Positions 48,244 to 56,464 are shown, counted from the first letter of the stretch. The stretch is DNA of 64,000 nt from Alcaligenes aquatilis (GCF_003076515.1 NZ_CP022390.1:3046572-3110571), one strand, 5' to 3'. A program made the numbers and translations. The notes: generated from the letters alone by a model not told the origin.

Positions 48244-48522
48244 ATGGTTCAGATTACATTTGCGTCGAATAATGATTTGGTGGTGTCTGCCGCCGAGAAC
48301 AGCAATTTGCTGCGGGTTTCGATTCGCGAGCGAGGCGGCATCCCGTTCAAGTGCGGGGGCGGTATCTGCGGTACCTGCAAGTGCCGAATTACGGAAGGGC
48401 TGAGCAATACGGATGAGGTCAAGGCCAAGGAACATAAACACTTGTCCGAGCAGGATCTGGCAGAGGGTTTTCGTATGGCGTGCCAGACTTTTGTGCGCGG
48501 TGACGTGACGGTGAGCTGGTAA
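48244..48522 (+). CDS. [2Fe-2S] ferredoxin, second of two
   Basis: A 92-residue plant-type ferredoxin with ligands Cys37, Cys42, Cys45 and Cys80 (FKCGGGICGTCKCR and FRMACQT). It differs clearly from the first ferredoxin in sequence and is closer to the ferredoxin domains of oxygenase reductases. It lies in the same operon, 12 bases before the ornithine cyclodeaminase homologue. Two separate ferredoxins plus a reductase with its own ferredoxin domain suggest either two electron-requiring enzymes or a relay. Confidence 0.85.
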   Translation: MVQITFASNNDLVVSAAENSNLLRVSIRERGGIPFKCGGGICGTCKCRITEGLSNTDEVKAKEHKHLSEQDLAEGFRMACQTFVRGDVTVSW

Positions 48523-48534
48523 AAGGAGCCGCCC

Positions 48535-49488
48535 ATGCTGCATTTGACCGATAAGCAATTACACACACTGCTGGATGCGCCTGCGGTACAGCAGGTGCTG
48601 GAGCAGGCTTTTCTTGAGTTTGGACAGGGGCAGGCGGCGCAGCAACGTCGTGTGCGCACGCAGGTGGGCGATACGCGCTTATCTACCTTGGGGGCGGTTA
48701 TCTCAGGCCAGCAAGTCGCTGGGGCCAAAATTTATACGACCGTACACGGCAGGTTCAACTTTGTGATTGTGCTGTTTGATGCGCGCAGTGGACAAACCTT
48801 GGCAACGCTGGATGCCGGTGCGATTACGCAGTGGCGTACTGCCGCGTGCTCGGTGCTGGCCGCACAGCGGGGGGCAAACCCCCAATCTCGAACCTTGGGA
48901 GTGCTGGGGCTCGGGGCTCAGGGCACCGCGCATGTCCAGCAGTTTTGCCAGGCTTTTGATTTGCGCCGTGTGCTGGTCTGGAGCCCGAATGTGGATCAGG
49001 AGCGTTGCCGCAAGCTGGAGCTGGAGCTGGACTGTGGCGTACCGGTACGTGCAGCACGCCCTGATGAGATCGCGGTCCAGGCAGATATTCTGGTTACCGC
49101 CAGTCGCAGCCGTGAGCCCTTGTTTGATGGGCGTACGCTCAAACCAGGTTGCTTTGTCGCGGCTGTTGGTTCTAGTCTGCCCACGGCGCGGGAGCTGGAT
49201 GATGTCTGCTTGCAGCGGGCAGGCAAGATCATTGTGGAGTGGGGGGAGCAGACGCTTGCCGAGGCCGGGGATCTGATTCTGGCGGCAGCCGATTGCGGCA
49301 TTCAGGGCAAGGTATCCGAGTTAAGCGATTGGTTGCAATTGGAGCGTGGACAAGGTTACGACGCACAGGGTATTTGCGTGTATAAATCAGTGGGTGTGGC
49401 GATTGAAGATATTGCTGTTGCTGGTTTGGCGTATCGCCGTTATCAGCATGGCAAGATGGCGCAGGAGGCGGTCGCTGAACACGAGTAA
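48535..49488 (+). CDS. Ornithine cyclodeaminase/mu-crystallin family protein
   Basis: A 317-residue member of the OCD/mu-crystallin family, NAD(P)-dependent enzymes that act on ornithine, alanine, delta-1-pyrroline-2-carboxylate or other imines. The family pattern is visible in AGAKIYTTVHGRFNFVIVLF, GAITQWRTAACSVLAAQ (for GxxTxxRTAA), the Rossmann motif TLGVLGLGAQGTAHVQQF and [14 protein letters not shown]. The usual catalytic aspartate region near GSSLPTARELDD is present. Real ornithine cyclodeaminase activity cannot be inferred; in this context reduction of an imine or keto intermediate is plausible. AGGAG precedes the ATG. Confidence 0.82.
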   Translation: MLHLTDKQLHTLLDAPAVQQVLEQAFLEFGQGQAAQQRRVRTQVGDTRLSTLGAVISGQQVAGAKIYTTVHGRFNFVIVLFDARSGQTLATLDAGAITQWRTAACSVLAAQRGANPQSRTLGVLGLGAQGTAHVQQFCQAFDLRRVLVWSPNVDQERCRKLELELDCGVPVRAARPDEIAVQADILVTASRSREPLFDGRTLKPGCFVAAVGSSLPTARELDDVCLQRAGKIIVEWGEQTLAEAGDLILAAADCGIQGKVSELSDWLQLERGQGYDAQGICVYKSVGVAIEDIAVAGLAYRRYQHGKMAQEAVAEHE

Positions 49489-49521
49489 ACGACAATAATT
49501 CAAATAGGTTGGGGGTAGGCA

Positions 49522-49878
49522 ATGGTGATGGCAGGCTTTTCTTCTATGGGCGAATTCAAGCAGGCGCTGACCCGGGACTACAACCGCATCAACAGCAGTA
49601 TTTTTGCATCAGGTGTGGTGACACTGAAGATTGATGTGCTCGATGACAGGATCAGCATGTTGGCCGTTCATAAACGCCAGCCTGCCTTGCAGACGCTGAG
49701 CCGTGAAAACGCACATATTGCCGATCTGGCCGATCTGTACCTGATCAAGGCTTTCAAAAAGGAGATGAAGCAGGTTTTGGTGGAAGAGTATGGCTTGGAT
49801 GTCGTCGCCATTTTCAAGGATTACGACGCGACAGCGCAGTTGTCTTCCACCATGGTGTTGTTGCAAAAAGGAGTGTGA
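49522..49878 (+). CDS. YbcI/DUF2294-like small protein
   Basis: A 118-residue soluble protein. The middle DDRISMLAVHKRQPALQTLS, the helical DLYLIKAFKKEMKQVLVEEY and the end DVVAIFKDYDATAQLS resemble the DUF2294 (YbcI) family, whose function is unknown. The similarity is judged by eye only. It follows the ornithine cyclodeaminase homologue by 33 bases on the same strand and appears to be the last gene of this transcription unit before the structured leader of the NIF3-like gene. GGGGGTAGG lies just before the ATG. Confidence 0.55.
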   Translation: MVMAGFSSMGEFKQALTRDYNRINSSIFASGVVTLKIDVLDDRISMLAVHKRQPALQTLSRENAHIADLADLYLIKAFKKEMKQVLVEEYGLDVVAIFKDYDATAQLSSTMVLLQKGV

Positions 49879-50126
49879 ACGCAGTGGCGCCGGTGCAAAC
49901 CGCTGCCCTGAGTTCCGAATCGATAAAAAGAAGCTGACTGGTAGACAGTCTTGTTGTCCTTCCGTCCAGAGTGGATTGCCCGGTGTGCAATTGGCTTTGG
50001 AACCGAGCCCAGGCCCTGACCGGCCCGCTTGGGGAAGTTGCCGACAGGAAGTGCTCGCATACCGCCGGCCTCGGACCCTGGGATTTCCCAGGGCCTGAGG
50101 CCGGCTTTTTATTTGGAGACAAAATC
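49879..50126 (+). promoter_or_regulatory. Structured 5' leader with terminator: candidate riboswitch or attenuator
   Basis: The 248 bases before the NIF3-like start hold several hairpins. They are 49881-49887 with 49900-49906 (7 bp, loop containing GGTGCAAA), GACTG/CAGTC at about 49935-49949, and a long arm near 49968-50000 (CCAGAG/CTTTGG enclosing ATTGC/GCAAT). A very strong terminator hairpin ends the leader. CCCAGG and CCGGC at about 50008-50024 could pair with the 5' arm of the terminator (50064-50082), giving a mutually exclusive antiterminator. The layout is that of a transcription-attenuating riboswitch. I could not match it to a known class. Confidence 0.55.
50064..50114 (+). terminator. 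Terminator hairpin abutting the NIF3-like ribosome-binding site
   Basis: Arms 50064-50082 and 50087-50105 pair over 19 positions with one A-C mismatch and one G-U pair around a four-base loop, followed by TTTTTATTT. The ribosome-binding site GGAGA (50115-50119) begins right at the end of the T-run, so there is no room for a promoter between terminator and gene. Transcripts reaching the NIF3-like gene must read through it. Confidence 0.85.
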
Positions 50127-51149
50127 ATGGCCTATGTAGCCGATTTGCTGGATGCGTTGAATGTCATTACGGGGGGACGCATGGTGTCCTGTATGGATGA
50201 GGTCAAGTGCGGCCATCATCCTTTCGTGATCTGGAAGTCCTCGGGAATTTACGGCAAGGAAGTGCTGGAAATTCCGGGGCTGATTCATGGAGACCCCAAC
50301 AAGGAAGTGCGCAAGGTGGCCGTGTGCATGACCATGTCCGAACTGAGTATTGAGTTGGCCGGCGCGACCGGGGTGGATGCCATTGTGGCGCACCATCCCA
50401 TCGCAGATGCCGCCAGTTGTGGGGGCGTGACCCTGAAGGATTATCTGGACCTGTATGGCGTGGCAGCGCTGGAGTGTCATGAGGCATTTCATGGCTTGCA
50501 TCCGGGCATTGCGTATCTGCATGGCCACAAAGTGGCTAAAAGTGATATCGCCTATGGAGGTATTCATGGCAATGTAATGTTCGTGGGCGAGCCCTTGGAA
50601 GGGGTGAAAACCTTGGGCGATATGCTCGATAGGCTGGACGGTTTCATGGGGCTGGATCTGGAAGATCAGATCTTGCAGGCCGAGCGTCGCATCAAGGACA
50701 ACGAGAATATTCTGGAGACCAGCACCTTGACGCGCGGTGCGATTCGACTGGGCGAACGTAGCAGTCCAGTCAGCCGTATTTTGCATATCTTCCCGCATAC
50801 GGGATTCAGTCCTGAACATCTGCGCCAGGCAGTTGCTCAGAACCCAGGAGTGGATACGGTGCTGGCGTCGATTAGCCGAGTCTATGACGGCCATGCCTTG
50901 ATTGAATGCGCCCGTGAACTGGGGCTGAATTTTCTGGTAGGTAACAGCCATGTACTGGAAATTCTGGAAAACGGACTGCCACTGGCTTATGCCTTGAGCG
51001 CCTTGCTCGATGGTGTCGAGGTGGTGATGTTCCGCGATCGGGTGACGTCTACGCCGGTGCATCAAGTGGGGGGGACCCGTTTGCGTGAATACGCCCGGCA
51101 TTTCTCGACTGCCCATCTCATGGGCAAGAACGTGCTGAGCTTCCAGTAA
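50127..51149 (+). CDS. NIF3-like dinuclear metal centre protein
   Basis: A 340-residue protein related to the NIF3/DUF34 family (GTP cyclohydrolase type I-like toroid hexamers with a dinuclear metal site). Recognisable parts are VCMTMSELSIELAGATGVDA, IVAHHPI (His89 and His90, metal ligands) and the late LVGNSHVLEILENG, where NIF3 proteins carry the remaining His/Glu ligands. The middle (about 120-230) differs from ordinary NIF3. The ATG at 50127 with GGAGA upstream is chosen; the frame remains open to 49971, but that would translate through the terminator hairpin. Function unknown; it pairs with the Gate-domain gene 26 bases downstream. Confidence 0.7.
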   Translation: MAYVADLLDALNVITGGRMVSCMDEVKCGHHPFVIWKSSGIYGKEVLEIPGLIHGDPNKEVRKVAVCMTMSELSIELAGATGVDAIVAHHPIADAASCGGVTLKDYLDLYGVAALECHEAFHGLHPGIAYLHGHKVAKSDIAYGGIHGNVMFVGEPLEGVKTLGDMLDRLDGFMGLDLEDQILQAERRIKDNENILETSTLTRGAIRLGERSSPVSRILHIFPHTGFSPEHLRQAVAQNPGVDTVLASISRVYDGHALIECARELGLNFLVGNSHVLEILENGLPLAYALSALLDGVEVVMFRDRVTSTPVHQVGGTRLREYARHFSTAHLMGKNVLSFQ

Positions 51150-51175
51150 ATCCAGCTTCCTGAACGGAGACAGAC

Positions 51176-52282
51176 ATGGATAACAAAACAATAGAAATCG
51201 ATAAGGTTGTGCATTCACCGCCTGCGGGCCGCCGTCCTTTGGAGCGTATCGAGGTGGTGGGCCTGAGCTTGCTGGCTGCGGCCATGCTGACGCTGTTTTT
51301 CTTTCCTGCTACCTTGTCCGGTGCCTTTGATACCGTGTTGAACAAGGTCAAACCCGTTGTGGTGGATGTGTTTTTGACCGGGCAGGTTGGGGTGGCGGTC
51401 ATTATCAGCGTCATTATTGGGCGGCTGCTGGAGCGTCTGGGCTTTACCGATGCCATGATGCGGGTTTTTATGCCGGCGATGCGGGCTATCGGGATCAATC
51501 CGGCCGTCATCATTCCCAGCGTGTACAACATTTTTGGCGATATCAATGCGGCTGGTCGTATCTCGGGGCCCTTGCTGCGTCAGGCAGGGGCGACCAAAGA
51601 CGAGCAGAAAATTGCGGTTGCCACGATGGTGCAGTCCCAGCAGTCTTTCTCGACCTTCATGCTGGGCATGATGGCATTGACCTTTGCTGGAGTGAATGTC
51701 TTTGCCGTGGTGCTGATTGCGGTCTTTGGCCCCTTGTTGCTGTCCCCCCTGCTGTTGTCACGGCTGGTTTATCGCAACGTCCGTTCGGTGGATTTGCTGG
51801 CTGCGCCTCGTTTCACGCCGAATATTGATTTTGCGCCCATGCTGTTCAAGGCGGCCCGTGAAGGGGTGGAATTGTTGCTGCTGATCCTGATTCCGGCCGT
51901 GGCCTTGGTGTTCTGTGTCATTGGCTTGCTGGAACATATCGGCATTTGGGCTCCGATCAGCGATGTGCTTGAACGTGGTTTGCTGGCCTTGAACATTCAT
52001 CCCGAAACGGGCGTGTTGGCCATCCTGGTCAGCCCGACACTGGCAATGGGTAAATTGCAGGCTATTGCCTCGACACTGGATCCCTCCCTGGTCGTGGGGG
52101 CGTTCGTTCTGGCCTCGTCCGGCCTGCCCTTATCGGCGGTATTTGGACAGATTCCGGTGGTCTGGGCCGAGTGTTCAGATCTGAATGAAAAAGAAGTCAT
52201 GCTGGCTGCGACCTTGGGTATCGTCATGCGCTTGGTAATGGCCGTGATTCTGGCGGTATTTTTAACGCCCCTCATTATTTAA
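51176..52282 (+). CDS. Gate-domain (nucleoside-recognition-like) membrane protein
   Basis: A 368-residue membrane protein with about nine hydrophobic segments in two blocks (about 27-190 and 230-368). Segments such as MRAIGINPAVIIPSVYNIFG and ILVSPTLAMGKLQAIASTLD recall the Gate/nucleoside-recognition domain found in transporters and sporulation proteins, as in YjiH-like proteins. No substrate can be assigned. It is co-transcribed with the NIF3-like gene under the leader structure and ends at a terminator, so the two form a separate module at the edge of the oxygenase cluster. Confidence 0.6.
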   Translation: MDNKTIEIDKVVHSPPAGRRPLERIEVVGLSLLAAAMLTLFFFPATLSGAFDTVLNKVKPVVVDVFLTGQVGVAVIISVIIGRLLERLGFTDAMMRVFMPAMRAIGINPAVIIPSVYNIFGDINAAGRISGPLLRQAGATKDEQKIAVATMVQSQQSFSTFMLGMMALTFAGVNVFAVVLIAVFGPLLLSPLLLSRLVYRNVRSVDLLAAPRFTPNIDFAPMLFKAAREGVELLLLILIPAVALVFCVIGLLEHIGIWAPISDVLERGLLALNIHPETGVLAILVSPTLAMGKLQAIASTLDPSLVVGAFVLASSGLPLSAVFGQIPVVWAECSDLNEKEVMLAATLGIVMRLVMAVILAVFLTPLII

Positions 52283-52309
52283 GTTCCTGTTTGTAGTCCC
52301 CCTTTTCAG

Positions 52310-52336
52310 GAGCGCTGATCTGGCGCTCTTTTTTTT
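52310..52336 (+). terminator. Intrinsic terminator after the Gate-domain gene
   Basis: A 6-bp GC-rich stem (GAGCGC / GCGCTC) with a seven-base loop is followed by eight T. It closes the NIF3-like/Gate-domain unit. The next 270 bases to 52610 show no further gene. Confidence 0.85.
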
Positions 52337-52610
52337 GGCTTGGGCACTGCCATCGAACTGCCATAAATCTGTAACAGGGCTGAAAGAACACTTGTTTAAT
52401 CTGATCCTGTCGTCGTTTTTTTTAAGGCAGGGCACTTCGGTGGCTCTGGTTCTTTAAGTTGATGCCTTTCTCTGTCCGGCAGCGTGAGCTGCGGCCCATT
52501 GCGCTTATTGATGCTTTGCTTTTGCGCCCCGCGTTACGCCGTGCTGCAAAGCAGAATGCCGGGTGTGGTTGGGTGATAGGTTGGCCACAATGCCTTGTAG
52601 GGGACGGAGC

Positions 52611-53711
52611 ATGAACCAGACACGGGTGACGGTGTTAAGCGGCTCTGGAGGTAAAGTGCCTGCCGCCATTCTCGTGCAGGCATGTGGCTTGCGACTGCTG
52701 CTGGATGCCGGTGGGCCCTTGTACCCCGGTCAGGTGTGCGATTGGCATGAGGGGCTGGAGGTGGATGCCATTTTGGTGACGCATGATCACCAGGACCACA
52801 TGGGCTCCTTATCCAAACTGCCCGAACACATTCCTGTTTACGCCACGGCCTCGACCGCGCGCAGCTTGCCTGCCGGTCGGATCTGGCGTGAATTGCCGAC
52901 ACGCGGCACGACTTATATTGGCGATATTGCCGTTCGCACTGGTTTGTCCGGCCATGCCTTGGGGGGTGTCTGGCTGCATCTGGATGTGGGTGGTGGTCTG
53001 TTTTATAGCGGGGACTTTTCCTGCGAGTCCTTGCTGTTTCCCTTTGATTTGCCACCTCCTGCGTATCTGGCGTTACTGGATGCGTCTTATGGTTTGTATG
53101 ATCAGTCTCATCACGTTGCCTGGAGCATTCTGGAGTCCTTGCTGCAGTCCCATCCTGCTTTGTTGCCGGTGCCGCCTTCGGGCCGGGCGATCGAGATTGC
53201 CTTGTGGCGTCAGCAGCAAGGCTTTGAGGATTGGAGCATGGATGCGTCCTGCTACGAAAACCTGACCCGCATGATCAGCCAAAGCAGCGATCTGTTGTTG
53301 CCAGGCGTGCAGCAATCCTTGCGCGAACTGATGCCGCGTGCCGCCACGTTTGATCCCCAAGCACACCTGCTTTTGGCTGGTGAACCGGACGGTTGTCAGG
53401 GTAAGGCAGGAGAGTTGATTCGTGAGCAGCAAGCGCGGACTTCGGACGGCAATGCCGAGCCTGGCGATCGCTTGTTGATTCACACCGGCTATGTGGCCCC
53501 GCATGCTCCGCGCGGCACGCATACCTTGTGCTGGAATGCTCACCCGCGTTTGACGGATTTGCGTTGGCTGGTGGATATGGTGCAGCCACGTTATTGCATG
53601 CCTTTGTTCACGCAAATGCATGATCTGCCCACTTGGCGCAATGTGATAGGGCCAGCCTTGAGCCTGGACGGCCACTGGGAGTTGCCAGAGGCCTCGGTAG
53701 GCGTGGTTTAG
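52611..53711 (+). CDS. Metallo-beta-lactamase-fold hydrolase
   Basis: A 366-residue protein with the MBL-fold metal motif THDHQDH (His58, His60, Asp62, His63), a following histidine in GLSGHALGGVWLHLD and an aspartate in LFYSGDFS. The C-terminal half (about 180-366) resembles the RNase J/CPSF-type exonuclease-like arrangement with late His residues (LLIHTGYVAPHAP), but the usual RNA-processing motifs are incomplete. Substrate unknown. I choose the ATG at 52611 (MNQTRVTVLSGSGGKVPAA), which begins directly at the fold; an upstream ATG at 52563 adds unlikely residues. Its stop overlaps that of the convergent phosphatase-like gene. Confidence 0.75.
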   Translation: MNQTRVTVLSGSGGKVPAAILVQACGLRLLLDAGGPLYPGQVCDWHEGLEVDAILVTHDHQDHMGSLSKLPEHIPVYATASTARSLPAGRIWRELPTRGTTYIGDIAVRTGLSGHALGGVWLHLDVGGGLFYSGDFSCESLLFPFDLPPPAYLALLDASYGLYDQSHHVAWSILESLLQSHPALLPVPPSGRAIEIALWRQQQGFEDWSMDASCYENLTRMISQSSDLLLPGVQQSLRELMPRAATFDPQAHLLLAGEPDGCQGKAGELIREQQARTSDGNAEPGDRLLIHTGYVAPHAPRGTHTLCWNAHPRLTDLRWLVDMVQPRYCMPLFTQMHDLPTWRNVIGPALSLDGHWELPEASVGVV

Positions 53712-54490
53712 GCGGTGTAGCGTTCCAGTAAGGCCGCACGTCGGGCGGGGCTGAGCTTCAAGGCGCTCTGGAAGAAGTTCTCCAGATTGCCGTGTGTCTT
53801 ATCAATGGTCTTGAAGGCGGTTTCCAGAAACTCGGGCTGCACACCCCAGAGAATATCCAGCACTTCGTCGCTGATGCCACGGTTATCGGGCAGATCGGGG
53901 CGGCGGAAAAATTGATTGGTAAGCAGATAGTCGTGCATTACATCATCAGGATGTACGCCAGCGGCGCGGTGCAGCAAGGCAACCGCAAAGCCGGTGCGAT
54001 CTTTGCCCGCTGTGCAGTGCAGGACAAGGGGAGTATGGGTGTCCAGCAACTGGTCAAAGACCCGTCCAAACGTGGCTGCATGTGCGGTCACGAATTCAGA
54101 GTAGGTTTTGTTCATCGTGCCATGGGCTGCTTTGACATCCACTTCACCCTTGGCAAGCATGTCCAGAAAATCGGGCAATACGGTGGGTTCGACGGTCAGC
54201 GCATGACTGGTCAGAAAGCTGTATTGGTAGGGAGAGCGTTTGCGCTCGTGTGCGCCACGGAAATCCAGTGAACAGGCAATGCCCAGTTCCTGCAGTGTGT
54301 CCAGATCCTGGCTGCTTAAATTCGCCAAATGGTCCGAGCGGTAGACACGGCCTTTACGAAAGGAACCGGAGCCTGCGGCATAGCCGCCAATATCACGGAA
54401 GTTGCTGGCCCCCTCTAAAGGGCAGGATACGGGGCTGGGCAGCGGCGATACGGACACGGCGGACTCCTGTTGAAACGGTGAAAGTCCCAT
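53708..54490 (-). CDS. Tyrosine-protein-phosphatase-like protein
   Basis: A 260-residue protein of the bacterial tyrosine/phosphoinositide phosphatase family. The signature LHCTAGKDRTGFA gives the C-x5-R active site (Cys159, Arg165), and the N-terminal ASNFRDIGGY and VYRSDHLANLS segments are characteristic of this secreted or cytosolic family. There is no clear signal peptide. The start is uncertain: the ATG at 54490 begins near the conserved part, but in-frame ATGs continue upstream to 54580. Convergent with the MBL-fold gene with a two-to-three-base stop overlap. Confidence 0.78.
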   Translation of the reverse strand: MGLSPFQQESAVSVSPLPSPVSCPLEGASNFRDIGGYAAGSGSFRKGRVYRSDHLANLSSQDLDTLQELGIACSLDFRGAHERKRSPYQYSFLTSHALTVEPTVLPDFLDMLAKGEVDVKAAHGTMNKTYSEFVTAHAATFGRVFDQLLDTHTPLVLHCTAGKDRTGFAVALLHRAAGVHPDDVMHDYLLTNQFFRRPDLPDNRGISDEVLDILWGVQPEFLETAFKTIDKTHGNLENFFQSALKLSPARRAALLERYTA

Positions 54491-54580
54491 GTTAACGGTC
54501 TTGGGCGGGATCTGCATATGACCATGCGGTGTCATGTGGGCAACGCGGGCGGAGCAAAAGCAGAATGAATGAAAGTGCAT

Positions 54581-54933
54581 GGTTCTGTATCGTCAGAAAG
54601 CCATGTATATTCGTTGCTGGCAAGGCCCAGGCAGACAAGCTGGTACACCGTGTTCACGTTCTTGCACCTTCGGTTTGCTGGAGGTATGAACAGACTGCAT
54701 GGTGACGCTGGTGTTTGACTGCCTGCACCGACTAGACAAGAACAGGTGCGGTGCCGAACCAAGGGGGGACAAGTCTGATGACGCATTCACGCATCGCTCG
54801 CGTGCCCATGTGCTGCAAAAAAAATCCCCAAGATATTGGCTAAAGTAGGCCCAAGGTATAAGGTCAATGCTTATTTGAATAGACCGTCGACCAGACCGGG
54901 CGGCCCACAACCGTAATTTTTCAAGGAACAAGC
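54581..54933. other. Intergenic region upstream of the aminotransferase
   Basis: About 350 bases between the phosphatase-like gene (leftward) and the aminotransferase (rightward). A possible promoter is TTGGCT (54836-54841) and TATAAG (54857-54862), with a short 15-base spacer, about 70 bases before the aminotransferase ATG. An AAGGAA ribosome-binding site precedes that ATG. No gene or RNA was recognised. Confidence 0.35.
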
Positions 54934-56127
54934 ATGTTTGAGCATTTGCAGGCCTATGGTGGCGATCCGATTTTCCGTTTGAACGAGGCATTTCACGCCG
55001 ATCCGCGCGACCGCAAGGTCAACCTGACCATTGGTTTGTATTACGACGAGCAAGGCCGTCTGCCTTTGCTGGATGTGGCTCGCCGCGCTGAAGAGCAATG
55101 GGCAGCCAAGGGCCAACCCCGAGGCTACCTGCCTATCGAAGGCTTGGCTTCGTACCGCAGCGCCGTGCAAAAACTGGTTTTTGGTGCCGACAGTAAAGTG
55201 CTGCAAGAAGGTCGTGTGGCGACCATCCAGACACTGGGTGGTTCGGGTGCCTTGAAAGTGGGTGGCGACTTCCTGCACGAAGCCTACCCCAATAGCGAAA
55301 TGTGGATCAGCGATCCAGCCTGGGATAACCATCACTCCATTTTCCGTGGATCGGGCATTCCTACCCACACTTACCGCTACTACGATCCCGCCACTCGCGG
55401 TCTGGATTTCACCGGCCTGATGGAAGATATTTCCGTCCTGCCCGAGTACAGCATTGTCCTGCTGCACCCCTGCTGCCATAACCCCACCGGGGCTGATCTG
55501 AGCGACGAGCAGTGGCTGCAACTGATTCCTGTGCTGCAGCAGCGCAAGCTGATACCTTTCCTGGACATGGCTTACCAGGGTTTTGGTCGTAGCCTGGATG
55601 AAGATGCCTTTGCCGTGCGCGCCATGGTCGATGCAGGACTGACTTTCCTGCTGGCCAACTCTTTCTCCAAGAATTTCTCCTACTACTCCGAGCGCTGCGG
55701 CGGCTTGTCGGTGGTGTGCAAGAGCGCGGACGAAGCTGACCGCGTTTTGGGCCAGCTTAAAGCCGTGGTGCGTCGCATCTACTCCAACCCGCCCTCGCAC
55801 GGTGGACAGGCTATTGCCTCGGTCTTGTCGGATGAGTCTTTGCTGGCCGAATGGGCGGCAGACGTGGAAACCATGCGTCAGCGTATTGCTGCCATGCGCA
55901 AGCATGTACACGATCGCCTGAAAGAGCTGGCTCCCCAGTACGACAGCAGCTATTTTGTCAAACAGCAAGGTATGTTCTGCTACACCGGCCTGACCAAAGA
56001 GCAGATTCAGAAACTGCGTGATGATTTTGGCGTGTATGTGCTGGAGTCGGGCCGCATCAGCGTGCCAGGTCTGAACCAGTCCAACGTGGATTACTTCGCG
56101 GAGTCGCTGGCTGCCGTCGTGGCCTAA
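54934..56127 (+). CDS. tyrB: Aromatic amino acid aminotransferase
   Basis: A 397-residue class I PLP aminotransferase of the AspC/TyrB family that transaminates tyrosine, phenylalanine or aspartate with 2-oxoglutarate. Signature elements are the DPIFRLNEAFHADPR start, LTIGLYYDEQGRLP, the HNPTGADLS motif, the PLP lysine in NSFSKNFSYYSERCG (Lys246), and the C-terminal GRISVPGLNQSNVDYF. It could equally be annotated aspartate aminotransferase; the tyrB symbol is by resemblance. It stands alone with its own terminator. Confidence 0.88.
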   Translation: MFEHLQAYGGDPIFRLNEAFHADPRDRKVNLTIGLYYDEQGRLPLLDVARRAEEQWAAKGQPRGYLPIEGLASYRSAVQKLVFGADSKVLQEGRVATIQTLGGSGALKVGGDFLHEAYPNSEMWISDPAWDNHHSIFRGSGIPTHTYRYYDPATRGLDFTGLMEDISVLPEYSIVLLHPCCHNPTGADLSDEQWLQLIPVLQQRKLIPFLDMAYQGFGRSLDEDAFAVRAMVDAGLTFLLANSFSKNFSYYSERCGGLSVVCKSADEADRVLGQLKAVVRRIYSNPPSHGGQAIASVLSDESLLAEWAADVETMRQRIAAMRKHVHDRLKELAPQYDSSYFVKQQGMFCYTGLTKEQIQKLRDDFGVYVLESGRISVPGLNQSNVDYFAESLAAVVA

Positions 56128-56157
56128 GACGCTGAAGTTTCTTCAGCAGGATTAAAG

Positions 56158-56200
56158 AGCGTGTTGATGGCCCCTTCGGGGGCGGTAAACACGCTTTTTT
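56158..56200 (+). terminator. Intrinsic terminator after the aminotransferase gene
   Basis: AGCGTGTT and AACACGCT pair around an inner GGCCCC-TTCG-GGGGC hairpin, followed by six T. A smaller hairpin (GCTGAAG/CTTCAGC) lies at 56131-56147. The 264 bases from here to 56464 hold no recognised gene. Confidence 0.88.
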
Positions 56201-56464
56201 GTTGATGCTAGAAATGCATCCGCAGTTGCGTTTATCGGGCGGTAGAAGCCGCTTATATGTACTTGTCTGATCCAGGCGCTCGACTTGTTTTGCTCACCTG
56301 GCTGAGTGCTGGAAACTGAACTAAAAGTGGAACGGTGTAGAGCTAAGCCATCGAACAGCCCTGCGCTTATATAGCTGAAGCACTCAATGGTTTAGTGCTT
56401 GGTCACGGCCAGGCCAGCAGGTCTATCGGCAATCTGGCTGTATTTCGTCGTACTGCGACATTGC

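Noticed and set aside
49891-49906. Cobalamin-riboswitch-like core (GGTGCAAACCGCTGCC)
   Set aside because: The resemblance is limited to a few bases; the B12 box and the other conserved blocks are missing.
49971-50126. N-terminal extension of the NIF3-like gene
   Set aside because: The in-frame ATG at 49971 would translate through the terminator hairpin and lacks a ribosome-binding site; the ATG at 50127 has GGAGA and begins the conserved part.
39338-52282. Identification of the cluster as the Alcaligenes dnf (dirammox) locus
   Set aside because: Gene order and gene content do not match what I can recall of dnfT1RT2ABCD, and without a sequence comparison the equation would be a guess.
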